A stretch of DNA of 64,000 bases from Ulvibacterium sp965248315 (GTDB lineage: Bacteria > Bacteroidota > Bacteroidia > Flavobacteriales > Flavobacteriaceae), in contig NZ_CBDFIX010000001.1 in the NCBI RefSeq assembly GCF_965248315.1, positions 62,001 to 126,000 on the forward strand, given 5' to 3'. Under the pieces are notes generated by a model that made no database searches, was not told the origin of the DNA, and saw only the letters and a program-made list of their open reading frames with translations. Positions 44,144 through 52,561 of the stretch are shown piece after piece (within the stretch, counting starts at the first letter, position 1; every line of letters starts with the position of its first letter). The translations under genes and the position numbers were made by a program.

Positions 44144-44767
44144 ATGGCTTTTACGCAACAACAAATAAAGAATCTTAATGTGCAATTTAAAGGCATTCCC
44201 CCAGAAGAAATTATTTCCTGGGCCATTAAAAATGCCGAGAGGCCAGTGGTGACCACCAATTTTCGTCCTTATGAAGTTGCCATTCTTAATGCCGTTTCCG
44301 AGGTAAAGGATAACATTCCCGTAATCTGGTGCGATACTGGGTATAACACGCCAAATACCTATAAACATGCGGTGGAATTGATAGATAGACTTAAACTTCA
44401 TATTGATTTATACGTTCCAAAACAGACTTCGGCACATCGGGACGTTATTATGGGAATTCCTCAAATAGACGATCCAAAACACCATGAATTCACCGAGCAA
44501 GTAAAATTGGAACCTTTCCGCAGGGCTATGGAGGCACATAAACCTGATGTGTGGTTTACGAATTTGAGAAAGGGACAAACGGCACTTAGGGATAGTCTGG
44601 ATATTCTAAGTTTAAGTAAGGACGGGGTCTTGAAGGTCAGTCCCTTTCATTATTGGAGCGATACCCAACTAGATGCCTATTTGGAGGAAAGAAATTTACC
44701 CAACGAACATAAATATTTTGATCCTACCAAGGTTTTGGAAAACCGAGAATGTGGATTGCATACCTAA
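44144..44767 (+). CDS. cysH: Phosphoadenylyl-sulfate (or adenylyl-sulfate) reductase
   Basis: Reduces activated sulfate to sulfite. The 207-residue protein has the PP-loop region VTTNFRPYEVAIL (degenerate SxxFG), DTGYNTPNTY, WFTNLRKGQTALR and the catalytic ECGLHT at the C-terminus. It has only two cysteines and lacks the CC...CxxC iron-sulfur cluster ligands of bacterial APS reductases, which points to the PAPS type. No APS kinase (CysC) is in the window, and the neighbouring CysN has no kinase domain. Overlaps the annotated cysD start by 19 nt. Confidence 0.93.
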   Translation: MAFTQQQIKNLNVQFKGIPPEEIISWAIKNAERPVVTTNFRPYEVAILNAVSEVKDNIPVIWCDTGYNTPNTYKHAVELIDRLKLHIDLYVPKQTSAHRDVIMGIPQIDDPKHHEFTEQVKLEPFRRAMEAHKPDVWFTNLRKGQTALRDSLDILSLSKDGVLKVSPFHYWSDTQLDAYLEERNLPNEHKYFDPTKVLENRECGLHT

Positions 44768-45771
44768 CTAAAATATGTAAATGCTACCTCTGTCACAATC
44801 AAGAGGTCTCTAAAAAAAATAATTTGGAAACAGTACTAGAAGAAATACAATCTACGGGAACATTTGAGAATGGGGATAGGCCCAATGCAAATGCCCTGGA
44901 ACATGAGGCCATATACATTATGCGGGAAGTGGCCGCCCAATTTGAACGCCCCGTATTGTTGTTTTCAGGTGGAAAGGACTCCATTACTTTGGTGCGCTTG
45001 GCACAGAAAGCTTTCTGGCCCGCAAAGATTCCTTTTCCATTAATGCACATAGACACAGGACACAATTTCCCGGAAACTATTGAATTTCGTGATAGATTGG
45101 TCAAGGAATTGGGGGTGGAATTGATAGTACGTAATGTGCAGGACTCCATTGATCAAGGTAAAGTGGTAGAGGAGACCGGGAAGTACGCAAGTCGCAATAT
45201 TTTACAGACCACAACACTTTTAGACGCCATTGAGGAATTTAAGTTCGATGCCTGTATTGGTGGTGCCCGAAGGGATGAGGAAAAAGCACGCGCCAAAGAA
45301 CGTATTTTCTCCGTTCGCGACGATTTTGGCCAATGGGACGAAAAAAACCAGCGCCCAGAATTGTTCGACATGCTAAATGGTCAGATTGAAATGGGGCAGA
45401 ACGTTCGGGTGTTTCCTATAAGTAACTGGACCGAACTGGATGTTTGGAGCTATATCCAAAAGGAGAACATCGAAATTCCATCCATTTATTTTGCGCATAA
45501 GCGCAATACTTTTTTAAGGGATGGACTTATTTGGTCTGCCGAGGATGATGTGGTCTTTCGTGCCGAGGATGAAATGGTAGAGGAACGGATGGTTCGTTTT
45601 AGGACTGTTGGAGACATGAGTTGTACGGCGGCCGTGGAATCATATGCGGACACCATCGATAAAGTGGTATCGGAAATACGGGATTCCAAGATTTCCGAAA
45701 GAGGAGCTCGTATAGATGATAAGAGATCCGAAGCAGCAATGGAAAAGAGAAAACAACAAGGATATTTTTAA
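44749..45771 (+). CDS. cysD: Sulfate adenylyltransferase subunit 2
   Basis: PP-loop ATP sulfurylase subunit that forms APS with CysN. Motifs: LEHEAIYIMREVAAQF, PP-loop LLFSGGKDSITLVRLA, MHIDTGHNFPETI, GGARRDEEKARAKERIFS, and C-terminal GDMSCTAAVES and KRKQQGYF. The first ATG of the frame is at 44749, inside cysH, giving 340 residues, but the first about 25 residues (with KICKCYLCHNQ) do not look like protein of the family. The real start may be a TTG at 44824 (LETVLEEIQSTG), giving about 315 residues. Gene follows cysH directly. Confidence 0.92.
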   Translation: MWIAYLTKICKCYLCHNQEVSKKNNLETVLEEIQSTGTFENGDRPNANALEHEAIYIMREVAAQFERPVLLFSGGKDSITLVRLAQKAFWPAKIPFPLMHIDTGHNFPETIEFRDRLVKELGVELIVRNVQDSIDQGKVVEETGKYASRNILQTTTLLDAIEEFKFDACIGGARRDEEKARAKERIFSVRDDFGQWDEKNQRPELFDMLNGQIEMGQNVRVFPISNWTELDVWSYIQKENIEIPSIYFAHKRNTFLRDGLIWSAEDDVVFRAEDEMVEERMVRFRTVGDMSCTAAVESYADTIDKVVSEIRDSKISERGARIDDKRSEAAMEKRKQQGYF

Positions 45772-45828
45772 AATTGTCTTTAGTTCATTGTATTCATATA
45801 TAGGTAACTATAGACTATTAACTATAAA

Positions 45829-47076
45829 ATGGAAGTACTAAAAATAGCAACAGCAGGAAGTGTAGATGACGGTAAGAGTACCTTGATCGGAAGATTGTTG
45901 TACGACACCAAATCATTAACGGACGATAAGCTGGAAGCCATAGAAAAGACCAGTAAGCTAAAAGGTTATGATTATCTGGATTTTTCCCTGGCAACGGACG
46001 GCCTCGTAGCGGAACGTGAGCAGGGCATAACCATAGATGTGGCTCATATCTATTTTTCCACGGCATCTAAAAGCTACATCATTGCGGATACACCTGGGCA
46101 TGTGGAGTATACACGGAACATGGTAACGGGTGCTTCCACTTCACAAGCAGCCATTATTTTGATCGATGCTCGTAAAGGAGTTATAGAGCAGACCAATCGA
46201 CACTTCTTCATCAACAATTTGTTGCGGGTAAAAGATGTTGTAGTCGCTATAAACAAAATGGATTTGGTCGATTTTTCGGAAGAAAGATACAATCAGATTA
46301 AGTCCGATTTTGAGCAACTGATGGAAAAAAGGGATTATGCAGATCAGAAAATAACTTTTATTCCAGTAAGTGCCCTTAAAGGTGATAATGTTGTGAATCA
46401 TTCCGAGAATACCCCGTGGTATGACGGACAGACACTTTTGGAGCATTTGGAGGAGTTGGACTTGCAGGATATTTATAACATAGGGACACCACGTTTTCCG
46501 GTGCAATATGTTATTCGGCCCAAAACGGATGATTTCCATGATTTTCGAGGATTTGCGGGTAAAGTTTACGGAGGGGAACTAAGTGTTGGTGATGAGGTAG
46601 TCATTTTGCCCTCGATGACCAAATCCAGAATCAAGGGCATTTATTTTTATGATAAGAAATACAAAACTGCGCCAAGACGTTCCTCGGTGACCATTACATT
46701 GGAAGATGAAGTAAACGTAAGCAGAGGAGATATGTTGGTAAAGGTCGGTGATTTACCTACTATTGATAAGCAATTTACCGCAACGGTTTCATGGATGGAT
46801 TCCGAGAAGTTATCGGCCGGGGGTAAATATATTGTTCAGCATGGTATAAACAAGGTGCTGGCAAAAGTGGACAGTATCGAACACAAAATTCTTCCGGACT
46901 ATTCCGGGATAGAAGAAGGAGTGACAGCACTGGGGATGAATGACATTGCCCGAGTAAAGTTTAGATTGAACAGACCAATATTTTATGATGCTTTCAAGGC
47001 ACATAGGACCAACGGTTCGTTTATCTTGCTAGATACCCGGACCAATAATACCGCCGGGGTAGGGTTTATTAATTAA
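45829..47076 (+). CDS. cysN: Sulfate adenylyltransferase subunit 1 (GTPase)
   Basis: EF-Tu-like GTPase that drives APS formation. P-loop GSVDDGKSTLIGRLLYD, switch DTPGHVEYTRNM, NKMDLVD. Length 415 shows CysN only, without the fused APS-kinase (CysC) domain found in some bacteria. C-terminal beta-barrel domains follow (GFAGKVYGGELSVGDEVVILPS). 57 nt after cysD. Confidence 0.95.
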   Translation: MEVLKIATAGSVDDGKSTLIGRLLYDTKSLTDDKLEAIEKTSKLKGYDYLDFSLATDGLVAEREQGITIDVAHIYFSTASKSYIIADTPGHVEYTRNMVTGASTSQAAIILIDARKGVIEQTNRHFFINNLLRVKDVVVAINKMDLVDFSEERYNQIKSDFEQLMEKRDYADQKITFIPVSALKGDNVVNHSENTPWYDGQTLLEHLEELDLQDIYNIGTPRFPVQYVIRPKTDDFHDFRGFAGKVYGGELSVGDEVVILPSMTKSRIKGIYFYDKKYKTAPRRSSVTITLEDEVNVSRGDMLVKVGDLPTIDKQFTATVSWMDSEKLSAGGKYIVQHGINKVLAKVDSIEHKILPDYSGIEEGVTALGMNDIARVKFRLNRPIFYDAFKAHRTNGSFILLDTRTNNTAGVGFIN

Positions 47077-47226
47077 AAAGCTGATTTTTTCCTGATTAGA
47101 AAGGAAATTTCTATGGGAGGGGTTTATTGTGAAATCTTAATGAAAGCAGTTTTAATTCCTATAAATCCTATAGGCAAAATAGAAATAAATTCAAATTAGA
47201 ATAGATAAACATCAGAATTCGAAAAT

Positions 47227-49317
47227 ATGCAAAGCTTTAGAACTGAAATAGAGAATCCAGTAGTAGAAAAGGATATTATAGAACTGGAAAGAAAGATTCG
47301 GGAGTTCAAGGAAGGGAACCTGGATGAAGAGAAGTTCCGAAGTCTCCGATTGGCACGGGGAGTTTATGGCCAAAGGCAGCAGGGCGTCCAGATGGTACGT
47401 ATTAAACTGCCCTATGGAAAGGTAACTTCCGATCAATTGCGTAGGATATCCGATGTTTCGGATGAGTATTCCAGAGGTCGTTTGCATATTACGACCCGGC
47501 AGGATATTCAAATACACTATGTGGATTTGGAACGTACGCCTGAGCTATGGGCGGAGCTAGAAAGAGATGATGTTACACTACGAGAGGCCTGTGGGAATAC
47601 GGTACGGAATGTTACGGCTAGTGAAACTGCAGGAATAGATGTTGACGAACCATTTGATGTTTCTCCATACGCCCATGCCCTGTTCGAGTATTTTCTTAGG
47701 AACCCCATAGGTCAGGAAATGGGACGTAAGTTCAAGGTTTCCTTTTCGGCTAGTGATGCCGATACAGGGCTTTCCTATATGCACGACCTTGGTTTTATTG
47801 CAAAAATTCAAGACGGGGTTCGAGGTTTCAAAGTTTTGATTGGCGGTGGATTGGGCTCTCAGCCAAGACATGGTGATGTATTGTTCGAGTTTCTTCCATC
47901 TGATAAAATCATCCCGCTAATGGATGGTGTAATCCGGGTTTTTGATCGTTACGGTGAACGTAAAAGTAGGGCCAAGGCACGGATGAAATTCTTATTAAAG
48001 GATATCGGCCTGGACGGATTTAAGAAGTTGCTGCAATCGGAACAAAAAGCTGTTCCCCATATATTGTATCCTATTGATGCGGAATCTTACCCAAAGATCG
48101 TAGTTTCGGAAAAATCGGTTCCAGAGGCAGCGATTAAAGATAAAGAAGCCTTTGAAAAATGGAAGTCTACCAATTTGGTTCCTCAAAAACAAGAAGGCCA
48201 TGTGGCTATTGGTATTAAGGTATTGTTAGGTGATTTTTATACGGATAAAGCAAGGTTGTTGGCAGATTTGGTTGAAAATTATGCTGCTGGCGAAATACGG
48301 TTATCACTTCGTCAAAATATTCTGATTCCTTATGTAAAGGAAGAATCAATACCATTTTTCTACTCTGAGTTGGAAAAATTAGGGTTTACGGAAGCTGGTT
48401 ACAATAAGGCTGCGGATATCACGGCTTGCCCCGGAACGGATACCTGTAATTTAGGCATTGCAAGCAGTACGGGTATAGCCGAAGAGCTGGAAAGAGTAAT
48501 AAAAAAAGAGTATCCCAATTATATTCAGAATCCGGATGTGGTCATTAAGATCAGTGGCTGTATGAATGCCTGTGGACAACATAATATGGCAAACATCGGA
48601 TTTCAAGGCATGAGCATCCGTACCAAGGATAAATTGGTTGCACCTGCTTTGCAAGTGTTGTTAGGCGGTGGAAATGACGGTAATGGCAATGCCCGTTTTG
48701 CGGACAAAGTGATTAAAATACCCAGCAAAAGAGGCCCACAGGCGCTCAGGTTGATTCTAGATGATTATAACACCAATGGCAATGGGGCTGCGTATGCCGA
48801 TTATTATGAAGAGAAGGGACAAATATATTTCTATGACTTTCTAAAACCCTTGACCGAGATAGATAACCTTGCCCCGGAGGATTTCATCGATTGGGGAACA
48901 ACGGAGCGTTACAAAAAGGCTATCGGCATTGGAGAATGTGCAGGAGTAGTCATTGATTTGATCGCTACTTTACTTTTTGAGAGTGAAGAGAAAATCCAAA
49001 GTGCTGGAGACACTTTTAATGAGGGGAAATGGGCGGCAAGTATCTACTATTCTTATTCCTCCATGGTCAATTCAGCAAAAGCTCTGCTTACGGCTGAGAA
49101 TGTCAAGGTCAATACCCATGCTGGTATCATTAAGGATTTTGATGAAAAATTTGTAGCATCCGGAAGAATTGATTTGGGCAAGGGATTTGAGGAACTAGTT
49201 TTACAATTGAATCAAAAGGAGCCTTCCAAAGCCTTTGCCAAAAGTTATTTGGAAGATGCCAAAGGATTTTTGAAAGCGGTAGAGAAGTTTAGGGAATTGG
49301 AACTTGCCGAAGTATAG
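47227..49317 (+). CDS. Sulfite reductase (hemoprotein) with C-terminal HEPN-like domain
   Basis: Siroheme-[4Fe-4S] enzyme reducing sulfite to sulfide. Residues about 1-560 are the nitrite/sulfite-reductase fold: RLHITTRQDIQIHYVDLER (siroheme and substrate-binding residues), the second-half parasite repeat RLSLRQNILIPYV, and cluster/siroheme cysteines C401, C407, C445 and C449 (ACPGTDTC and SGCMNAC). Residues about 570-695 match a HEPN-type four-helix domain (KWAASIYYSYSSMVNSAKALL, VNTHAGIIKDF). There is no RxxxxH catalytic HEPN motif. No CysJ-type flavoprotein is encoded, so electrons must come from elsewhere, likely ferredoxin. Upstream is 150 nt of non-coding DNA; cobA follows. Confidence 0.92.
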   Translation: MQSFRTEIENPVVEKDIIELERKIREFKEGNLDEEKFRSLRLARGVYGQRQQGVQMVRIKLPYGKVTSDQLRRISDVSDEYSRGRLHITTRQDIQIHYVDLERTPELWAELERDDVTLREACGNTVRNVTASETAGIDVDEPFDVSPYAHALFEYFLRNPIGQEMGRKFKVSFSASDADTGLSYMHDLGFIAKIQDGVRGFKVLIGGGLGSQPRHGDVLFEFLPSDKIIPLMDGVIRVFDRYGERKSRAKARMKFLLKDIGLDGFKKLLQSEQKAVPHILYPIDAESYPKIVVSEKSVPEAAIKDKEAFEKWKSTNLVPQKQEGHVAIGIKVLLGDFYTDKARLLADLVENYAAGEIRLSLRQNILIPYVKEESIPFFYSELEKLGFTEAGYNKAADITACPGTDTCNLGIASSTGIAEELERVIKKEYPNYIQNPDVVIKISGCMNACGQHNMANIGFQGMSIRTKDKLVAPALQVLLGGGNDGNGNARFADKVIKIPSKRGPQALRLILDDYNTNGNGAAYADYYEEKGQIYFYDFLKPLTEIDNLAPEDFIDWGTTERYKKAIGIGECAGVVIDLIATLLFESEEKIQSAGDTFNEGKWAASIYYSYSSMVNSAKALLTAENVKVNTHAGIIKDFDEKFVASGRIDLGKGFEELVLQLNQKEPSKAFAKSYLEDAKGFLKAVEKFRELELAEV

Positions 49318-49324
49318 CAAAAAA

Positions 49325-50149
49325 ATGAATTTGGAAAACAACATATCAAAAAAGGGCTATACCAAAATTTCTTCCTTTAGGAAAGGACAGCCCTTTTTCA
49401 CTGTGATAGGTGCGGGTCCCGGGGACTCGGAGCTTATCACTTTAAAAGCAGTTAAAGCTTTGGGTACGGCGGATGTAGTTCTATACGACGCATTGGTAAA
49501 TCCTGAATTATTGGAATATGCCCCAAAGGCAGAACATATTTTTGTAGGAAAACGCAAGGGATGTTATGCCTATCAACAGGAACAGATAAATGAATTGATC
49601 GTTACTCGGGCCAGAACCTATGGGCATGTGGTACGATTAAAAGGAGGCGACCCTTTTGTTTTTGGTCGGGGTGCGGAGGAGATGGAATATGCTACAAACC
49701 ATGGTATACAAACAGCTATGATACCTGGAATTTCCTCCTGTATTTCCGTGCCGGCAGCGCAGGATATACCGGTTACAAAGCGAAATTCAGCTGAAAGTTT
49801 TTGGGTAATCACTGGGACCACTAAAGAACATAAACTGTCCCAAGATGTACATCTGGCTGCAAAATCCAGTGCAACGGTAGTTATTTTAATGGGGATGTCC
49901 AAACTCCCTGAAATCGTTACACTTTTTAAAAAGGAGGGAAAATCGGAAACTCCTGTAGCAATTATCCAAAATGGAACACGAAAAGATGAAAAAATTGGCA
50001 TAGGAACAATCGATACTATTGAAGACGTAGTTCGTGAAGAGAAATTGGCCAATCCCGCCATTATTATCATTGGTGAAGTTGTAAATCATAGGACATCCAT
50101 TCAAAAAGTTGTCCTAAGTAATGTAAACGAATTAAGTTTAGAAGTATGA
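49325..50149 (+). CDS. cobA: Uroporphyrinogen-III C-methyltransferase
   Basis: SAM-dependent enzyme making precorrin-2, the first step to siroheme, the cofactor of the sulfite reductase directly upstream. The 274-residue protein has VIGAGPGDSELITLKAVKAL, YDALVNPELLEYAP, LKGGDPFVFGRGAEEM and PAAQDIPVTKRN. About 30 residues precede the usual start. There is no siroheme dehydrogenase/ferrochelatase (CysG N-terminal) domain. Start at 49325 lies 7 nt after the reductase stop, and the stop overlaps the FNR start (ATGA). Confidence 0.94.
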   Translation: MNLENNISKKGYTKISSFRKGQPFFTVIGAGPGDSELITLKAVKALGTADVVLYDALVNPELLEYAPKAEHIFVGKRKGCYAYQQEQINELIVTRARTYGHVVRLKGGDPFVFGRGAEEMEYATNHGIQTAMIPGISSCISVPAAQDIPVTKRNSAESFWVITGTTKEHKLSQDVHLAAKSSATVVILMGMSKLPEIVTLFKKEGKSETPVAIIQNGTRKDEKIGIGTIDTIEDVVREEKLANPAIIIIGEVVNHRTSIQKVVLSNVNELSLEV

Positions 50150-51207
50150 TCAAAACAGATATTATTATTATAGGAGCAGGTCCCACAGGACTATTCACGG
50201 TATTCGAAGCCGGATTGTTGAAGCTTAAGACGCATCTAATCGATGCGTTGCCACAACCAGGGGGCCAGTGTTCGGAAATTTATCCAAAAAAACCCATTTA
50301 CGATATTCCGGCTTTTCCGGAAATTTTGGCTGGACAATTGGTGGATAACCTTATGGAACAAGTTAAACCCTTTGCTCCCGGATTTACTCTGGGGGAACGA
50401 GCGGAGACTTTGGATAAACAAGAGGATGGTTCCTTTATTGTAACCACTAACAAAGGAACAAAACATCAGGCGCCGGTAGTTGTTATTGCGGGTGGATTGG
50501 GATCTTTTGAGCCCCGCAAACCCCCAATTGAGAACATTTTGGATTTTGAGGACAAGGGCGTTGCCTACATGGTTAAGGATCCTGAAGTATATCGCAATAA
50601 AAAAGTAGTCATTGCCGGTGGTGGTGATTCTGCATTGGATTGGGCCATTTTCTTGGCCGATGTAGCCTCTGAAGTTTCATTGGTACACCGCAGGAATGAA
50701 TTCCGAGGAGCTCTGGATTCCGTCGAAAAGGCTTCGGAGTTAGCCAAATTGGGAAAAATAAAACTCTATACGGAAGCCGAAGTAAAAAAACTGTACGGAG
50801 ATGAGCACTTAGAAGCTGTAGTCATAAAACATAATGATGTGGCCAAGGGCGAAACCTACGTGGAGACTGATAATTTTATCCCTTTGTTCGGCCTTTCACC
50901 AAAGTTAGGGCCCATAGGAGATTGGGGCCTTGAAATTGAGAAAAATGCTATTAAAGTAAATAACGCTAAGGACTACCAGACCAACATTCCGGGGGTATTT
51001 GCGATCGGTGATGTCAATACCTATGAGGGCAAATTAAAACTGATCCTATCTGGCTTTCATGAGGCTGCCGTCATGTGCCAATACGCTTATCAGATTGTAA
51101 ATCCAGATAAACGTTATGTAATGAAGTATACCACTGTAGGTGGAGTTCAAGGTTTTGATGGTACCAAAAAGGAGGCCAAAAGAGAAGTAGTGCAGAGTAT
51201 ACTGTAA
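50146..51207 (+). CDS. Thioredoxin-reductase-like ferredoxin-NADP reductase
   Basis: Flavoprotein of 353 residues with FAD site IIIIGAGPTGLFTVFEAG, LPQPGGQCSEIYPKKPIYDIPAF, NADPH site VVIAGGGDSALDWAIFL with VHRRNEFRG, and C-terminal GVFAIGDVN. It lacks the redox CxxC of thioredoxin reductase, so it matches the YumC-type ferredoxin/flavodoxin-NADP reductase. ATG overlaps the cobA stop by 4 nt. Its place after the sulfite reductase and siroheme genes suggests it supplies electrons to the reductase through ferredoxin. A terminator follows. Confidence 0.9.
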   Translation: MIKTDIIIIGAGPTGLFTVFEAGLLKLKTHLIDALPQPGGQCSEIYPKKPIYDIPAFPEILAGQLVDNLMEQVKPFAPGFTLGERAETLDKQEDGSFIVTTNKGTKHQAPVVVIAGGLGSFEPRKPPIENILDFEDKGVAYMVKDPEVYRNKKVVIAGGGDSALDWAIFLADVASEVSLVHRRNEFRGALDSVEKASELAKLGKIKLYTEAEVKKLYGDEHLEAVVIKHNDVAKGETYVETDNFIPLFGLSPKLGPIGDWGLEIEKNAIKVNNAKDYQTNIPGVFAIGDVNTYEGKLKLILSGFHEAAVMCQYAYQIVNPDKRYVMKYTTVGGVQGFDGTKKEAKREVVQSIL

Positions 51208-51238
51208 TACCGATTTTCTGTTCATAAATGAATTTCCG

Positions 51239-51269
51239 ACCCTCTGACAAAATTTGTTCGAGGGTTTTT
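51239..51269 (+). terminator. Terminator after the FNR gene
   Basis: Stem ACCCTC / GAGGGT with an inner stem GA-CAAA / TTTG-TT, followed by TTTTC. Ends the sulfate-assimilation operon before the metH riboswitch. Confidence 0.75.
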
Positions 51270-51304
51270 CGTTAAGGCTTTATGTTAAAAAAACACGGGA
51301 TTGT

Positions 51305-51335
51305 TTGCATTTAAGGGTCCCTTGACGTTACTTTG
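51305..51335 (+). promoter_or_regulatory. Bacteroidota promoter, metH riboswitch
   Basis: TTG at 51305-51307, 20-nt spacer, TTACTTTG at 51328-51335 (7 of 8 consensus bases). Starts transcription shortly before the SAM-I aptamer. The rest of the 343-nt gap to metH1 holds the terminator of the FNR gene and the riboswitch. Confidence 0.5.
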
Positions 51336-51361
51336 TATCAGTTCATTAAAAAATTGAAGTC

Positions 51362-51465
51362 GTTATCAAGAAAGGTGGAGGGACTAGACCCTATGAAACC
51401 TTAGCAACCCTTTCCTGTAAAGAAGGTGCTACATTCTATCACTCTATCACGAAGTGACAGATAAC
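51362..51465 (+). promoter_or_regulatory. SAM-I (S-box) riboswitch, metH operon
   Basis: P1 stem GTTATC / GATAAC; core TCAAGAAAGGTGGAGGGAC, GACCCTATGAAACC, TTAGCAACC, AAGGTGCTACATTC and GTGACAGATAAC match the S-box consensus and strongly resemble the metY copy at 36922. No clear terminator is seen in the 85 nt before metH1, so it may act at translation initiation. Confidence 0.92.
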
Positions 51466-51550
51466 AAGGATCAAAGTTTTCGCCTAACATTCCCTTTCCT
51501 TGCTAACATTAAATCTGTGCGATTTTTTAGTATTGCACATAAGAGTCGAT

Positions 51551-52561
51551 ATGAAAAAAATTCAAGACATACTTAAGGAGCGCATTCTGGTATTGGACGG
51601 GGCTATGGGTACAATGCTCCAACGTTATAAGTTTACCGAACCGGATTTTCGGGGACAGCGTTTTAAGGATTGGAAACATCCATTACAAGGCAATAATGAT
51701 TTATTGTCCTTGACCCAGCCTGAAGCCATTGCCGAAGTTCATCGAAAATACTTTGCAGCTGGAGCCGATATTGTGGAGACCAATACGTTTTCCGGTACTA
51801 CTATTGCCATGGCTGATTACCATATGGAAGATTTGGTCTATGAGCTCAACTATGAGTCGGCCAAAATTGCGAAAAAAGTAGCCGAAGAATTTACCAGTTC
51901 AGAACCACATAAGCCTCGTTTCGTTGCAGGGAGTATTGGTCCTACGAACAAAACGGCCAGTATGTCCCCGGACGTAAATGATCCCGGATTTCGAGCGATT
52001 TCCTTTGACGAACTTCGACTTGCCTATAAAGAACAAGTGGAGGCATTGTTGGACGGTGGATCGGATATTCTTTTGGTGGAGACTATTTTTGATACGCTCA
52101 ATGCCAAGGCAGCTCTGTTTGCCATAGAAGAAGTAAAGGAAGAACGAAAGATAGAAGTTCCCATTATGGTAAGCGGAACTATTACCGATGCTTCCGGAAG
52201 AACATTATCCGGACAGACTGCCGAAGCTTTTTTAATCTCCGTTTCGCACATTCCAATCTTATCCGTTGGGTTCAATTGTGCCTTGGGAGCCAGTCAATTG
52301 GTGCCTCACCTTGAAGTTGTTTCTAATAGATCGGAACACTTTATTTCCGCTCATCCCAATGCTGGTCTACCCAATGCTTTTGGTGAGTATGATGAATCCC
52401 CGGAACAAATGGCCGCCCAGATTAAGGAATATGTGGAAAAAAGACTTGTAAATATTGTGGGCGGATGTTGTGGAACCACCCCGGAGCACATATCGGCAAT
52501 TGCCGAGTTGGTAAAAGAGTATAGCCCTAGAAAGCTGAAAGTAGAATCCGTGACCCTATGA
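51551..52561 (+). CDS. metH: Methionine synthase, N-terminal (homocysteine-binding) half
   Basis: Homocysteine S-methyltransferase module, 336 residues: LVLDGAMGTMLQ, VETNTFSGTTIAMADY, VAGSIGPTNKT, and zinc-binding cysteines in VGFNCALGA and GGCCGTTPEH. In Escherichia coli this is the first domain of the single MetH chain; here it is a separate gene, split from the folate/cobalamin half at 52839. The start at 51551 (KKIQDILKERIL) is preferred to the longer 51500 frame. Ends with a 4-nt overlap into the ABM gene. Confidence 0.93.
   Translation: MKKIQDILKERILVLDGAMGTMLQRYKFTEPDFRGQRFKDWKHPLQGNNDLLSLTQPEAIAEVHRKYFAAGADIVETNTFSGTTIAMADYHMEDLVYELNYESAKIAKKVAEEFTSSEPHKPRFVAGSIGPTNKTASMSPDVNDPGFRAISFDELRLAYKEQVEALLDGGSDILLVETIFDTLNAKAALFAIEEVKEERKIEVPIMVSGTITDASGRTLSGQTAEAFLISVSHIPILSVGFNCALGASQLVPHLEVVSNRSEHFISAHPNAGLPNAFGEYDESPEQMAAQIKEYVEKRLVNIVGGCCGTTPEHISAIAELVKEYSPRKLKVESVTL

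Noticed and set aside
43824..47162. Shared 9-mer AATTCCTAT ahead of both the DUF2061 gene (43824) and sulfite reductase gene (47154), considered as an Rrf2 site
   Set aside because: Too short and AT-rich to stand out from chance, and lacks the symmetry expected for an Rrf2 operator.
47227..49317. HEPN tail as a toxin or RNase
   Set aside because: No RxxxxH motif and no partner nucleotidyltransferase; a structural role is more plausible.
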